From: Chloroflexota bacterium
GTDB taxonomy: Bacteria > Chloroflexota > Anaerolineae > B4-G1 > SLSP01
Length of the DNA: 50,686 nucleotides
Reading direction: 5' to 3'
Assembly: GCA_029555965.1 (NCBI GenBank)
Contig: JAKQHY010000007.1
Location: forward strand, 1 to 50,686
Position numbers and translations under genes: made by a program. Below, one piece after another: positions 23,888-32,231 of this stretch. The notes under the pieces are model-generated. The model was not told where the DNA came from. It searched no databases and saw only the letters and a program-made list of their open reading frames with translations. The stretch's first letter is position 1. Each line of letters begins with the position of its first letter.

Positions 23888-24866
23888 CTCTGTGTACGTA
23901 GCGGATGAAGCTGTTGTGCTTGACGATGCGCAGGACTTCAATGTCCGTATAGCCTGCGGCGGCCAGTTGCGGAGCGAGGTTGTCCCCGGCCACGTAGATG
24001 GCGACGGGCGCGAGCTGGATGGCGTGCGCCAGGATGTCAGGGAGGATGGCGTCCACCGATTCCAGCCGGTGGCCGTAGGGCAAATCGGTGACGAGGGCGT
24101 CGGCGGTGCGCGACCACACGCGGGCGTCGGCGCGATCCACGCGGGGCGGGTAACCGAAGTGTTCCAGGTTGCGCCGCGCCTTGCTCATCAACTTGGGGTT
24201 GTAGTCCGCGCCGTAGGTCTCCAGGCCCAGCGCGTGCGCTTCCAGCAGAATCGAGCCGGTCCCGCAGCACGGGTCAATGAGCGAGCGGGCCGGCGGCGCG
24301 ACCAGGTTCACCAGGGCGCGCGCGATCCGCGCATCGAGCGAGCTGGAGACGTGGTAGGGCTTGCGCGCGTGGCGCGCGTGACTTTGCGTGGATTCCGCCA
24401 GAATCTCGCCGAGCCAGAAGTTGCCGGCCTGCGCCACCAGCAAGCAGCGATGACGCGGTTGGGTCAAATTAGGGCGGGTGAGAATCTGATCGGCGGCGGC
24501 GACGATGGCTTCGTGAGAAGGGAGCGGGAATCGCGCCGAAAGCTCCAGGGAGAAAATACGGAAATCAGGCAAATCGAGCCGGGCTTCGCGCAGCACGTCC
24601 AACAATTCCTCGAAACTGGGAGCATAAACAAGGCGGCGCACTCCCGTCCGCACGTAAGCCGCCTGCGGGATGCGCTCCAACGTGTCACAGAACGCCACGC
24701 CGTCTGCATCGGGACGGCCGCCCGTTAACGCCGCACACTCCGCCGCGACGAGGTCGTTGATTTCGTTGCCCGGCAGGCGGATGCAGAGGGCGAGGAGAGG
24801 ATGGGGAGAGGGGGTGAGGGGGAGAGGGGGCGCGGGGGTAAGTTTAGGGTTCGCTGATTCGCTCAT
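23850..24866 (-). CDS. TRM11-like RNA (guanine-N2) methyltransferase
   Basis: A 338-residue SAM methylase of the THUMP/TRM11 type. A degenerate N-terminal region (about 25-160) precedes the Rossmann domain with motif I DPCCGTGSILLEA (198-210) and catalytic motif TDLPYGHR (260-267), the form used by tRNA or rRNA guanine-N2 methylases. The first ~24 residues (Pro/Leu-rich) and the last ~11 are encoded by short-period arrays rather than conserved sequence. The ATG lies inside an octamer array and no normal ribosome site exists; other in-frame starts before residue 25 were not found. Motifs suggest function is intact. Confidence 0.75.
   Translation of the reverse strand: MSESANPKLTPAPPLPLTPSPHPLLALCIRLPGNEINDLVAAECAALTGGRPDADGVAFCDTLERIPQAAYVRTGVRRLVYAPSFEELLDVLREARLDLPDFRIFSLELSARFPLPSHEAIVAAADQILTRPNLTQPRHRCLLVAQAGNFWLGEILAESTQSHARHARKPYHVSSSLDARIARALVNLVAPPARSLIDPCCGTGSILLEAHALGLETYGADYNPKLMSKARRNLEHFGYPPRVDRADARVWSRTADALVTDLPYGHRLESVDAILPDILAHAIQLAPVAIYVAGDNLAPQLAAAGYTDIEVLRIVKHNSFIRYVHRAKSGSADQRESE
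24803..24842 (+). repeat. period-8 G-run array, G-quadruplex candidate
   Basis: Five octamers in phase (GGGGAGAG, GGGGTGAG, GGGGAGAG, GGGGCGCG, GGGGTAAG) give five G runs of 4-5 bases at 24803, 24810, 24818, 24826 and 24834, separated by 3-nt loops. This is an ideal G-quadruplex pattern on the template strand of the TRM11-like gene, encoding its Pro-rich N-terminus. Confidence 0.85.
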
Positions 24867-24908
24867 TCGCTGACTCGCTCATTCGCTGATCCGCCGATCC
24901 GCTCATTC
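24853..24908. repeat. period-8 array (GCTCATTC type), seven exact-length units
   Basis: Seven octamers in phase: GCTGATTC, GCTCATTC, GCTGACTC, GCTCATTC, GCTGATCC, GCCGATCC, GCTCATTC. The word is the same as in the array at 23824-23887 and has the same orientation, so the TRM11-like gene is flanked by direct repeats. The gene's start codon is in the second unit. Confidence 0.9.
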
Positions 24909-24914
24909 GCAGGC

Positions 24915-26081
24915 TCAATCAAAATACGTATCCCCATGCCACAGCAGCGACTTCGCCACGGCATCGTTCAACTCCACGCCAATGCCGGGGCGCTCGGAGA
25001 CGTGCATCCAGCCGTTGCGGATGAAGGGCTTATCGCCGTCGCAGAGGTCGTTCCACCAGGGGATGTCGCGCCCGTGAAATTCCAGCACCAGGAAGTTGGG
25101 GACGGCGGCGCAGACGTGACACGCGGCCATCATCCCCAGCGGCGACGAAACGTTGTGCGGCGCCAGCGGGACGTAGAAGGCGTCGGCCATGTCCGCGATG
25201 CGCTTGGCCTCCATGATGCCGCCGGCCTTCGAGAGGTCGGGCATGATCACGTCGCAGGCGCGTTTTTGGAGCAGTTGCAGGAATTCCCAGCGCGTGTACT
25301 GATTCTCGCCGGTGCAGATGACGGTGCTGGTCGCCGCCTTGACGTGCGCTAGCGCGTCGAGGTTTTCCGCCGGCACCGGCTCCTCCAGCCACATCAAGCG
25401 CAGCGGCTCCACCGCCTTCGCCAGCGTGATGGCGGACCCCACGTCGAACTGGCCGTGACAGTCAATCGCCAGGTCAGTCTCGTAGCCGATGGCCTCGCGC
25501 ACAGCGGCGATCAGGTGGATGATGTGGGTCATCTCCTGCGCGCCGGTCGTCCAGTTCCACGGATCGAGCTTGCCCACGCCGGTGTGATCCACGTCGAATT
25601 TCACCGCGCTGTAGCCTTCGCCCTCGATCACTTCCACGGCCTTCGCCGCGTAAGCCTCCGGCGTCTCCTCGTCGCCCGCGTGGAGGTCGGCGTAGAGCCG
25701 GATTTTGTCGCGGAATTTGCCGCCGAGCAGCCGGTAGACGGGCACGCCCAACGCCTTGCCGGCGATGTCGTAGAGCGCGTTTTCGATGCCGGTCAGCGCG
25801 AAGATGAGCGGCGCGTTAGTCGTGCCGCCGTAGCGTCCCCACCGCCGCAGCAGCTCCCACAGCGGCCCGGCGTCCAGCGGGTCTTTGCCGATCAGCGCCC
25901 GCTTCATCGCCAGGATCGCCTGCTTCACGGCGAAGCCAGACGCCCCCGCCGCCGCCGAGTTGCACTCGCCCGTCCCCACAATGCCTTCGTCGGTGTAGAC
26001 CCGCACAAACGTCCACACACACCCGCCGCTGTGTGGCTCTTCCCGGCCAATCACACATGCCTGTACATCCGTGATCTTCAT
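24915..26081 (-). CDS. enolase-superfamily acid-sugar dehydratase (galactonate dehydratase-like)
   Basis: A 388-residue mandelate racemase/muconate lactonizing enzyme-type protein. Putative metal ligands are D207 (AIDCHG), E233 (WLEEP) and E259 (CTGEN), with H209 and H309 (APHN) as acid/base residues and K161 in VKFDVD. The D-E-E-H spacings of 26, 26 and 50 residues and the DxHG motif match what I recall for E. coli DgoD, so dehydration of an aldonic acid to a 2-keto-3-deoxy acid is the likely reaction; the exact sugar is open. AAGGAGAT precedes the ATG at 26081. Reading further upstream would only translate the period-7 array. It is divergent from the RraA-like gene. Confidence 0.85.
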   Translation of the reverse strand: MKITDVQACVIGREEPHSGGCVWTFVRVYTDEGIVGTGECNSAAAGASGFAVKQAILAMKRALIGKDPLDAGPLWELLRRWGRYGGTTNAPLIFALTGIENALYDIAGKALGVPVYRLLGGKFRDKIRLYADLHAGDEETPEAYAAKAVEVIEGEGYSAVKFDVDHTGVGKLDPWNWTTGAQEMTHIIHLIAAVREAIGYETDLAIDCHGQFDVGSAITLAKAVEPLRLMWLEEPVPAENLDALAHVKAATSTVICTGENQYTRWEFLQLLQKRACDVIMPDLSKAGGIMEAKRIADMADAFYVPLAPHNVSSPLGMMAACHVCAAVPNFLVLEFHGRDIPWWNDLCDGDKPFIRNGWMHVSERPGIGVELNDAVAKSLLWHGDTYFD

Positions 26082-26113
26082 AGTATCTCCTTGTTGAATT
26101 GGATTAAATACTG

Positions 26114-26190
26114 CGTAAAACGTAAAACGTAATGATCTCACAACAAAAGCCCTACGTTTCACGTTTCACGTTTTACGTTTCACGTTTTAC
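26114..26190. repeat. period-7 inverted array (GTTTCAC/GTAAAAC) between divergent genes
   Basis: Units CGTAAAA, CGTAAAA, CGTAATG, three spacer units, then GTTTCAC, GTTTCAC, GTTTTAC, GTTTCAC, GTTTTAC in one 7-nt phase. The left part can pair with the right. It occupies the regulatory gap between the dehydratase and the aldolase-like gene, where promoters for both would be expected. Confidence 0.85.
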
Positions 26191-26267
26191 GAAATTGACC
26201 TATACTCGTTGAGCATGGACATTGTAAGTCCTGACCCCCAATTTTTCAAACAAGGAGAAGCGAAGCC

Positions 26268-27149
26268 ATGAAATTCAATAACCGCGACGACATTATCCAG
26301 TTGACCCCGCTGTGGCAGGGGGAGCGTTTCCCGGACGGTCGCCCGCGTGTGCCGGACGACATTCTGCGGCGGATGCAGCGCGTCGTGACCGAGGAGGCGT
26401 GGGCCGTGCTGTGGAATCATAACTACCATTTCCAGTTTGAGGGCGACTGGGTTCGCACGCACCCGGATCGCGTGCTGGTGGGCCGCGCCGTGACGGGCGT
26501 ATTCGTGCCGCACCGCCCCGATCTGCACGACTACTTGATGGATTACGGCCACAACGAGGAAAAGCGCATCGGCGCGATGAACTCGTGGGTCATCGAAACG
26601 CTGGTGAAGGACGACGTGATCGTCATTGACCTGTTCGGCAAGGTCTACGAGGGCACCTACTCCGGCGCGAACCTCTCCACCGCCATCGCCACGCGCACGG
26701 GACGGGGGCAGGTCATCTATGGCGGCATCCGCGATATGCAGCAGATCGTGGACATCCCCAACGCCGTCACGTTCTGCAAGGGCTGCGATCCCACCCCCAT
26801 CCGCAATGTGATGCTGACGGGCCTGAATGTGCCGTGTCGCATCGGCGCGGCGACGTGTATGCCCGGCGACGTGGTGTTGGGGACGATGAGCGGCGTGCTG
26901 TTCATCCCGCCGCATCTGGCCGAAGAGGTGGTGGAACACTCGGAGCGGACGCACATGCGCGAACGCTTCAGCCATCAACGGCTGCGGGAGGGGATTTACA
27001 ATTCCAGCCAGATGGATACGAAGTGGACGGAAGAAATCGAGGCCGACTTCGAGGAATGGCGCAAGAGCCATTCGATGGAAGACGAAGAGGGCGTGGATTG
27101 GAGCAAGCAAACGGATCAATCGGATGCGGGGGGCACGCTGTTAGGGTAG
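26268..27149 (+). CDS. RraA-like / HMG-type aldolase family protein
   Basis: A 293-residue protein of the RraA/4-hydroxy-4-methyl-2-oxoglutarate aldolase family (often mis-named dimethylmenaquinone methyltransferase). The signature GGIRDMQQI (152-160) holds the metal-binding Asp and substrate-binding Arg, preceded by ATRTGRGQVIYG. It is longer than usual RraA (about 160-230) because of an acidic, hydrophilic tail (about 235-293) with EEIEADFEEWRK. AAGGAG lies before the ATG. Divergent position to an acid-sugar dehydratase suggests cleavage of a keto-acid product in the same pathway, as seen in other sugar-acid loci; this is inference. Confidence 0.8.
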   Translation: MKFNNRDDIIQLTPLWQGERFPDGRPRVPDDILRRMQRVVTEEAWAVLWNHNYHFQFEGDWVRTHPDRVLVGRAVTGVFVPHRPDLHDYLMDYGHNEEKRIGAMNSWVIETLVKDDVIVIDLFGKVYEGTYSGANLSTAIATRTGRGQVIYGGIRDMQQIVDIPNAVTFCKGCDPTPIRNVMLTGLNVPCRIGAATCMPGDVVLGTMSGVLFIPPHLAEEVVEHSERTHMRERFSHQRLREGIYNSSQMDTKWTEEIEADFEEWRKSHSMEDEEGVDWSKQTDQSDAGGTLLG

Positions 27150-27195
27150 ACTTACCGATTACTTGATTTGGGCCTGAGAATAGCAGTGAGGAGAT

Positions 27196-27230
27196 ACAAA
27201 AACACACCCTCCCAGACTGGGAGGGTGTGT
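27196..27230 (-). terminator. intrinsic terminator for the SAM methyltransferase gene
   Basis: The 12-bp stem CACACCCTCCCA/TGGGAGGGTGTG (27203-27214 and 27218-27229) has a 3-nt loop and on the minus strand is followed by TTTTTG. It also lies after the convergent RraA-like gene and may serve both. Confidence 0.85.
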
Positions 27231-27253
27231 GGCGTGAATATGAACAGGGCTTG

Positions 27254-28012
27254 TCATCGCTTCCGGCAAATGAGGATCATCAGCCGGCTTTTGTCTGTCA
27301 ACGGACTTCCATCCCAATCGCCGAATTGCTCCAAAATCTGAAACCCGTTGTAGTAAAGCAACGCTTCTACTTCTTGCGGGAAAATATACCGCAGAGATAA
27401 GGGAGCTATCTTGAGAACCTCCTGCCCACTGGCATCTATCCACCTGCGATAGGCAGTTTCCAGCTTTATCTGACGAATCGGATCATAAGATTCTGTACCT
27501 GATACCCGAATCTCCTGCCCGGCATGATTTTTGTAAGTGAACCAATCCTTTTCGGTTTCCACAGAGGTGAGCAAATCAGGATGGGGAAACAGCAGGGCAA
27601 AGATAAATCGCCCATCGTCCTCCAGGTGTTCTCTTACCCGCGCCAGAAAATCCTCCTGACCTGAGCGGCTAAGAATGTGCTGAAATACACTACCGGTCTC
27701 AAAGATCAATCGAAAGGGCCGTTCAAGTCGAAAAGAACGCGCATCAGCCGTGATCCAATGGATGGGTAGATTCCCAGCTTTTTGCCTGGCTCGCTCAATC
27801 ATCGCCGGAACGACATCAAGGCCCGTTACGTCCAGTCCATTTTGAGCCAGAGGAATGGTCACTCTGCCCGTGCCACACCCTAACTCAAGAACTGCCCCCT
27901 GAAGTTTTTGAGCAAAATTGAGAAGAAACACCCCATCCGGTTCAAAAGTGAAATTCTCCAAATCATAAATTTCAGGATCCGCATATTCCTCAAGGTTGCT
28001 CATTGTCGTCAT
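27254..28012 (-). CDS. class I SAM-dependent methyltransferase
   Basis: A 252-residue small-molecule-type methyltransferase. Motif I VLELGCGTGRVTIPLA (41-56), acidic loop GLDVVPAMIERAR, and post-I segments ITADARSF and IFETGSVFQHI are intact. The C-terminal part contains the usual mixed sheet with FPQEVEALLYYNGF. Substrate unknown. No strong ribosome site is visible before the ATG; an ATG three codons in is possible. Codon use is AT-richer than in its neighbours, which hints at later acquisition. It is followed by a strong terminator and preceded closely by a hypothetical gene. Confidence 0.8.
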   Translation of the reverse strand: MTTMSNLEEYADPEIYDLENFTFEPDGVFLLNFAQKLQGAVLELGCGTGRVTIPLAQNGLDVTGLDVVPAMIERARQKAGNLPIHWITADARSFRLERPFRLIFETGSVFQHILSRSGQEDFLARVREHLEDDGRFIFALLFPHPDLLTSVETEKDWFTYKNHAGQEIRVSGTESYDPIRQIKLETAYRRWIDASGQEVLKIAPLSLRYIFPQEVEALLYYNGFQILEQFGDWDGSPLTDKSRLMILICRKR

Positions 28013-28024
28013 GGCCTTCGGAAC

Positions 28025-28768
28025 CTATTTCCGTTTGATCACTTCGATGGTGATTTTCCTGCGCTTGGGGTCTTGCAGCGGCACGTCGAACCCCAGCATT
28101 TCTTCTTCCACCAGGAGGGCGAATTGCGCGCCGTCGCTCAGCCGCTTGACCCAGTAGTCGCCATCGTCGGTCTGCACGTAATCGTATTCCGGCGCCAACG
28201 GGTAGTAACGACGCAGATCGTCCAATGAGTGGATGTCCGGGTCATCAATGTGGCTCCGCGCCGGCCACGCCGATGGCGGGGGAACGGGCGACGCGGGTTT
28301 GGCCGGCGCCGGCGGCCGGGGCGCGGAGGGTGCGCGCGGTGCCGGTACGGGCTGCGGCGCGAGTTTGGAGAAGCCGCCAAACAGGCCTTTCTTTTCGCCG
28401 ATCTCCGCATTGGGGAAAATCTCGAACAGGCGCGCTTCCTCCGCCGGCTTCAGACCGGCGATGTCCAGCTTCACCGTTTGTCCCTGGCGGGTTTCGATCT
28501 TCTCCACCTTACTGCCCATCCGCTCCCGCCGGATGTAGACACGCGTCACCTCCGCATTTGAGATCACCTGCGCGTCACGCGGTTGGTCGCCCTGCTCCAC
28601 AATCACACGCCGGTTGGTGATCCCAATTTTACGCACGTTGGCGCGACTCACCTGGGCCTGTTGCCCCCCGCCCCCGCTGAAGCTGACCGAGCTGCTGCTG
28701 GAAAACGCCACCGGCCCGATCACCAGCATTTCACCCTCTTCCAATTGCGTGAACGTAAAAGCTGACAT
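28025..28768 (-). CDS. hypothetical protein with PH-like N-terminus and Pro/Ala linker
   Basis: A 247-residue protein I do not recognise. The N-terminal ~130 residues are beta-rich with a Ser/Gly loop SSSSSVSFSGGGG (23-35) and ITNRRVIVEQ (50-59), reminiscent of bacterial PH-like domains. A Pro/Ala-rich linker (about 137-170) leads to a small C-terminal domain with DDPDIHSLDDLRRYYPL and YWVKRLSDGAQFALLVEEE. No signal peptide or membrane segment. GGGAGGGAA precedes the ATG at 28768, and a repeat array lies just upstream. The next gene starts 12 bp after its stop. Confidence 0.65.
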   Translation of the reverse strand: MSAFTFTQLEEGEMLVIGPVAFSSSSSVSFSGGGGQQAQVSRANVRKIGITNRRVIVEQGDQPRDAQVISNAEVTRVYIRRERMGSKVEKIETRQGQTVKLDIAGLKPAEEARLFEIFPNAEIGEKKGLFGGFSKLAPQPVPAPRAPSAPRPPAPAKPASPVPPPSAWPARSHIDDPDIHSLDDLRRYYPLAPEYDYVQTDDGDYWVKRLSDGAQFALLVEEEMLGFDVPLQDPKRRKITIEVIKRK

Positions 28769-28791
28769 AGTTCCCTCCCGCAAAAAAATAT

Positions 28792-28858
28792 CTCAACGGA
28801 TTGAACGGATTCAACGGATAGGCCAAAGCCAAGTCCCCCCTCCGTTGAATCCGCCGAG
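28792..28858. repeat. period-9 inverted word array (CAACGGATT type)
   Basis: Units CTCAACGGA, TTGAACGGA, TTCAACGGA, two spacer units, then CCCCTCCGT, TGAATCCGC and CGAGCC in phase. The first 27 nt can pair with the end. It lies 6 bp after the S9 peptidase stop on the minus strand, in terminator position, and just upstream of the hypothetical gene. Confidence 0.8.
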
Positions 28859-28864
28859 CCAATA

Positions 28865-31021
28865 TCACAAATTCTCCGCGAAAAAGTTACAGATCCGCTC
28901 CTCCATATACACCCGGTCGGCGAGGCTGCGCGGCGAGTGGCGCTCGTCAGGGAAGAGTAGCAGTTCATAGGGTTTGCGCGCGCGAATCAGGGCGTTGATC
29001 AGTCGAGCGGTGTGACGGAAGTGGACGTTTTCGTCAATCAGGCCATGCACCAATAACAGCTTGCCCTGGATCGCGGCGACGTGCGCCATCACATTGCTGA
29101 TAGCATATCCCTGCGGGTTCGACTGCGGCGTGCCCATGTAACGCTCGGTGTAATGCGTGTCATAGCCGTCCCAGTGCGTCACTGGCGCGCCGGCTACGGC
29201 GGCCCGGAAGGTCTCCGGGGCGCGCGCCAGGCACATCAAAGCCATAGTGCCGCCATAACTCCAGCCGTAGACGCCCACACGCGCGGGATCGGTCAGGCAT
29301 TGCGCTACCAGCCAGCGGACGCCATCCACCTGATCGGCCACTTCCAGGTCACCCAGGTTGTGCTTGATGGCTCCTTCAAAAGCCAGCCCGCGCCGCGCGC
29401 TGCCGCGATTGTCCATCACGAAGACCAGGAAGCCCAGACTGCGCAGGTATTGCGCGCGCATCGTCGCCGCCATGCGCCAGTGATGGACGACCATCTGCGC
29501 GTGCGGCCCACCGTAGACGTACACAATCGTCGGATACGGCCCAGGCCCGAACCGCTCTTCCGATGGCACGTACAACGCGCCGTACAACGTCGCCCCGTCG
29601 CGGCTCTTGAATTCCACCATGCCCGGCGGGCGCAGACCCAACGCCTCAATACGTGGATCCAAGTCTGTATACACCGGCGTCAGCGCCGCGCCGTCCTCCA
29701 AAGAACGCAGCGTCGCCGTCGGCGGCTGATCCAGGCTACAATGCAGGTCCACAAAGCGACGACAGGCGTGATCCAACGTCACCTGATGCGTCCCCGACTC
29801 CTGCGTGATGCCGCGCACCTCGCCGCCTTCCAGCGGGACGACGTAGAGGTGGCGCTCGGTGGGATGCTCGCGGGTGGCGGAGAAGTACACCAATCCACAC
29901 GCCTCGTCCACCCCTTCCAGCGCATCCACGAGCCACTCTCCCTGCGTCAATGGGCGCAGCAAAGTCCCGGCAACATCGTAGAGGTACAGGTGTCGAAATC
30001 CAGTGCGCTCGGAAGCCCAGATGAAGCGCCCATCGCGCAGCGGCCAGAGCATGTCGTGCAGATTGATCCACACGTCACTGGTCTCGGTCAGCAGCAGCGT
30101 CCCCTGGCCGGCCTGCGGATTGAAGCGCACCAGGCGCAGTTCGGTCTGCGCGCGGTTCTCCAGTTGCGCGACGAGGCTGCCATCCGGGAACCAGGTCACG
30201 CGCGCCAGATATTCGGCGTCGCCTAAATTCAGCCACAGTGGATCGCCGCCCACGCTGGAAACTATTCCCAGTTGCACCCTGGCGTTTTTCTGACCGGCAA
30301 AGGGGTAGTGATGATCTTCCTGCGCCGCGTCTCCGAGGGCGTCGCTGCCCTGATGGACGATGCGGTAGATCGGAATGGCTGTTTCGTCCACCTCAGTAAA
30401 TGCCAGCCATTGGCCGTCCGGCGACCACCAGAAGCCGTGTTTACGATCCATCTCCTCCTGTGCAATATACTCCGCCAGGCCGTGCGTGCGCCCCGTGCCG
30501 CGCGCTCCGGTGGTGAGCTGGCGTGGCGTCCCGCCATCTGTAGAGACGAGGTACAATTCAGCGTCTTGCACATAGGCCACCCAGGCGCCATCGGGAGAAA
30601 GTTGTGGATCGAGAGCAGGCCCGTTCTCTTTGCTCACCAAGAGGCGCAACGGCGCCGCGGCGCCGTCCTGAACGTAAAGCTCGCCGCCGAGTGGGAGCAG
30701 CAGCCGCGTTCTCTGAGCAGCCCAGGCATAGTTTGTCACGCCCAGGGCCAGGGAACGAGCGCGCTCGCGGCGCAGTTTTTCTTCCAGAGAAAGCGTTTCT
30801 TCCTGATCGCCAGCGCCCGGCGGGATCACCAACTGCCAATGATGCCCGGTTTCCGGGTCAAAGGCGTACAACTGCTGGCGCAGCGAGCCTTCCGAGCTGT
30901 GCAGATACGTCATCAGCGTGTCATCCGGGCTGAAAGCGAACGCGCTCGGAGCAGCCATACCCGGTGAAGGATAAGTAGCGACGGCTTCCAACGTCATGCG
31001 GGATTTTGAGAGGGTGGTCAT
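28865..31021 (-). CDS. S9-family prolyl oligopeptidase-like peptidase (DPP4 type)
   Basis: A 718-residue serine peptidase. Residues to ~450 form a DPP4-type beta propeller with TolB-like units ([27 protein letters not shown]). The C-terminal alpha/beta hydrolase has catalytic S588 in GWSYGG, D663 in HGLIDENVH and H695 in PDERHSP. The EEMDR-like [16 protein letters not shown], conserved in DPP4-type enzymes for substrate N-terminus binding, supports release of dipeptides from peptides. There is no signal peptide, so it is probably cytosolic. GGGGAATTGTT precedes the ATG at 31021. Confidence 0.85.
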   Translation of the reverse strand: MTTLSKSRMTLEAVATYPSPGMAAPSAFAFSPDDTLMTYLHSSEGSLRQQLYAFDPETGHHWQLVIPPGAGDQEETLSLEEKLRRERARSLALGVTNYAWAAQRTRLLLPLGGELYVQDGAAAPLRLLVSKENGPALDPQLSPDGAWVAYVQDAELYLVSTDGGTPRQLTTGARGTGRTHGLAEYIAQEEMDRKHGFWWSPDGQWLAFTEVDETAIPIYRIVHQGSDALGDAAQEDHHYPFAGQKNARVQLGIVSSVGGDPLWLNLGDAEYLARVTWFPDGSLVAQLENRAQTELRLVRFNPQAGQGTLLLTETSDVWINLHDMLWPLRDGRFIWASERTGFRHLYLYDVAGTLLRPLTQGEWLVDALEGVDEACGLVYFSATREHPTERHLYVVPLEGGEVRGITQESGTHQVTLDHACRRFVDLHCSLDQPPTATLRSLEDGAALTPVYTDLDPRIEALGLRPPGMVEFKSRDGATLYGALYVPSEERFGPGPYPTIVYVYGGPHAQMVVHHWRMAATMRAQYLRSLGFLVFVMDNRGSARRGLAFEGAIKHNLGDLEVADQVDGVRWLVAQCLTDPARVGVYGWSYGGTMALMCLARAPETFRAAVAGAPVTHWDGYDTHYTERYMGTPQSNPQGYAISNVMAHVAAIQGKLLLVHGLIDENVHFRHTARLINALIRARKPYELLLFPDERHSPRSLADRVYMEERICNFFAENL

Positions 31022-31065
31022 AACAATTCCCCAACATAGCCGCTCAAGCGGCAGGTTAAAGGACA

Positions 31066-31106
31066 TGTTGGCGCGGGCAGCACAACCGCCCGCGCCAACA
31101 TTTTTT
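31066..31106. terminator. GC-rich 13-bp hairpin with T run
   Basis: TGTTGGCGCGGGC (31066-31078) and GCCCGCGCCAACA (31088-31100) are perfect arms with TTTTTT after them on the plus strand. The flanking genes are both on the minus strand, so its direction is puzzling; on the minus strand it would fold without a T run. It shares its core with a hairpin at 39846. Confidence 0.55.
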
Positions 31107-31136
31107 GATCCTGGCCTTCAGAACGAGGGTCTCACC

Positions 31137-32147
31137 TTAAAACAGCGTCTTGAGCTGTCGCTCCAGATCGGCGGGACTGCTGGCGAACGCAATCGGCACA
31201 AACAACACGTCCGGGTAGTATTGGTCGTACCACGCCTGGCTGATACCGGTGCCGATCTTGTCCGGGCTGACGCAGATGACGCGGCGCATATCCAGGTCGC
31301 CGACGCCGCCGTCATCCGGGGAATAGCCAATCGAACAACCGTACTCCTGGGCCACCTTCAGCGCCGCCGCGGCCATCTCCGGGGCAAGGGTAGTAGGCAG
31401 CAGGATGTAGGTGCGGCTGTACTGCATACGCGGGGCGCCGCGCACCACGCTAGAAACCAAACCGGTTGACGGCGGTGGGGTGACGGGCGGCGGCGGGGTA
31501 ACGGGCGGCTCGCCGCCGGGGCCGAGCGGTTCAAGGGAGAAAGAGTCCATAAACCAGTTGTTCTCGAAACCCCACTTGGCCTTACACTCTACCCAGACGC
31601 GCACTTCACCGCTGGGCGGCGCCACAAATTCAATCCACACATCATTGTAGGCCCCAAAGACAAAATTGTTGCTGTATTTGTTGAACCATTGGCTCCAGTT
31701 GACGTCGCCATCTTCGGCCTGGGGCCAGGGGGTATCCGGCGCGCTCCAACCGGATCGGGCCTCGGCAGACCAGATTTCGTCGGGTCGAACTTTCTTTCCG
31801 TCTTTGTAGCCGGTCACGATGTCCGGGAATACTTTGGCGTTAAAGCGATACTTCGCCCCTGGCGTCAAACCAGTTACAGACTGAGTGGCCGCGTAGTATA
31901 CCGGCGCGCTGGCCTTGAACACTTTCCAGCAGTAATTCCCACTGAGGAAGAATAACGGCTTCTCATGCGGAGGCGCATTGATGATATTCCAAACTACCGA
32001 CTCAGGGCGATAGGCTTTGGTTTCTGCCCCCTTGAAGACGCGGTTATCAACCCAATACAACTGCCAATCATTGGGAACTACAATTTCAGGGATATTGTCC
32101 TGGTGATGATGGCCTTCATCAAAGTTAGCATTCTTCAGCAGATTCAT
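31137..32147 (-). CDS. carbohydrate-binding-like protein with Pro linker, unknown
   Basis: A 336-residue protein. Residues 1-205 look like a beta-sandwich carbohydrate-binding module (NLLKNANFDEG opening, GNYCWKVF, VTGLTPGAKYRFNAKV, WIEFVAP, FMDSFSLEPLG ending). A linker of VTPPPP type (214-228) leads to a C-terminal alpha/beta domain with RTYILLPTTL and RRVICVSPDKIG. No signal peptide is visible although the domain type is usually extracellular; it could leave by another route. GGAGGGGAG precedes the ATG. Similar linkers plus YILLP domains are, by memory, seen in Chloroflexota proteins; function unknown. Confidence 0.6.
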   Translation of the reverse strand: MNLLKNANFDEGHHHQDNIPEIVVPNDWQLYWVDNRVFKGAETKAYRPESVVWNIINAPPHEKPLFFLSGNYCWKVFKASAPVYYAATQSVTGLTPGAKYRFNAKVFPDIVTGYKDGKKVRPDEIWSAEARSGWSAPDTPWPQAEDGDVNWSQWFNKYSNNFVFGAYNDVWIEFVAPPSGEVRVWVECKAKWGFENNWFMDSFSLEPLGPGGEPPVTPPPPVTPPPSTGLVSSVVRGAPRMQYSRTYILLPTTLAPEMAAAALKVAQEYGCSIGYSPDDGGVGDLDMRRVICVSPDKIGTGISQAWYDQYYPDVLFVPIAFASSPADLERQLKTLF

Positions 32148-32231
32148 AGTCTCCCCTCCATAGCGTGGGTTAAAGGAATGATAGTTGGGCTGGTTGCAAC
32201 CCTAAACTTACGATAGCACACACCCCAAAAA

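Noticed and set aside
24853-24908. Origin of replication or DnaA-box cluster in the octamer arrays.
   Set aside because: Units do not match TTATNCACA, and no dnaA or dnaN gene is near.
26187-27119. Long minus-strand ORF opposite the RraA-like gene.
   Set aside because: The plus-strand frame has a family signature and a ribosome site; the minus frame has His/Arg-rich shadow composition.
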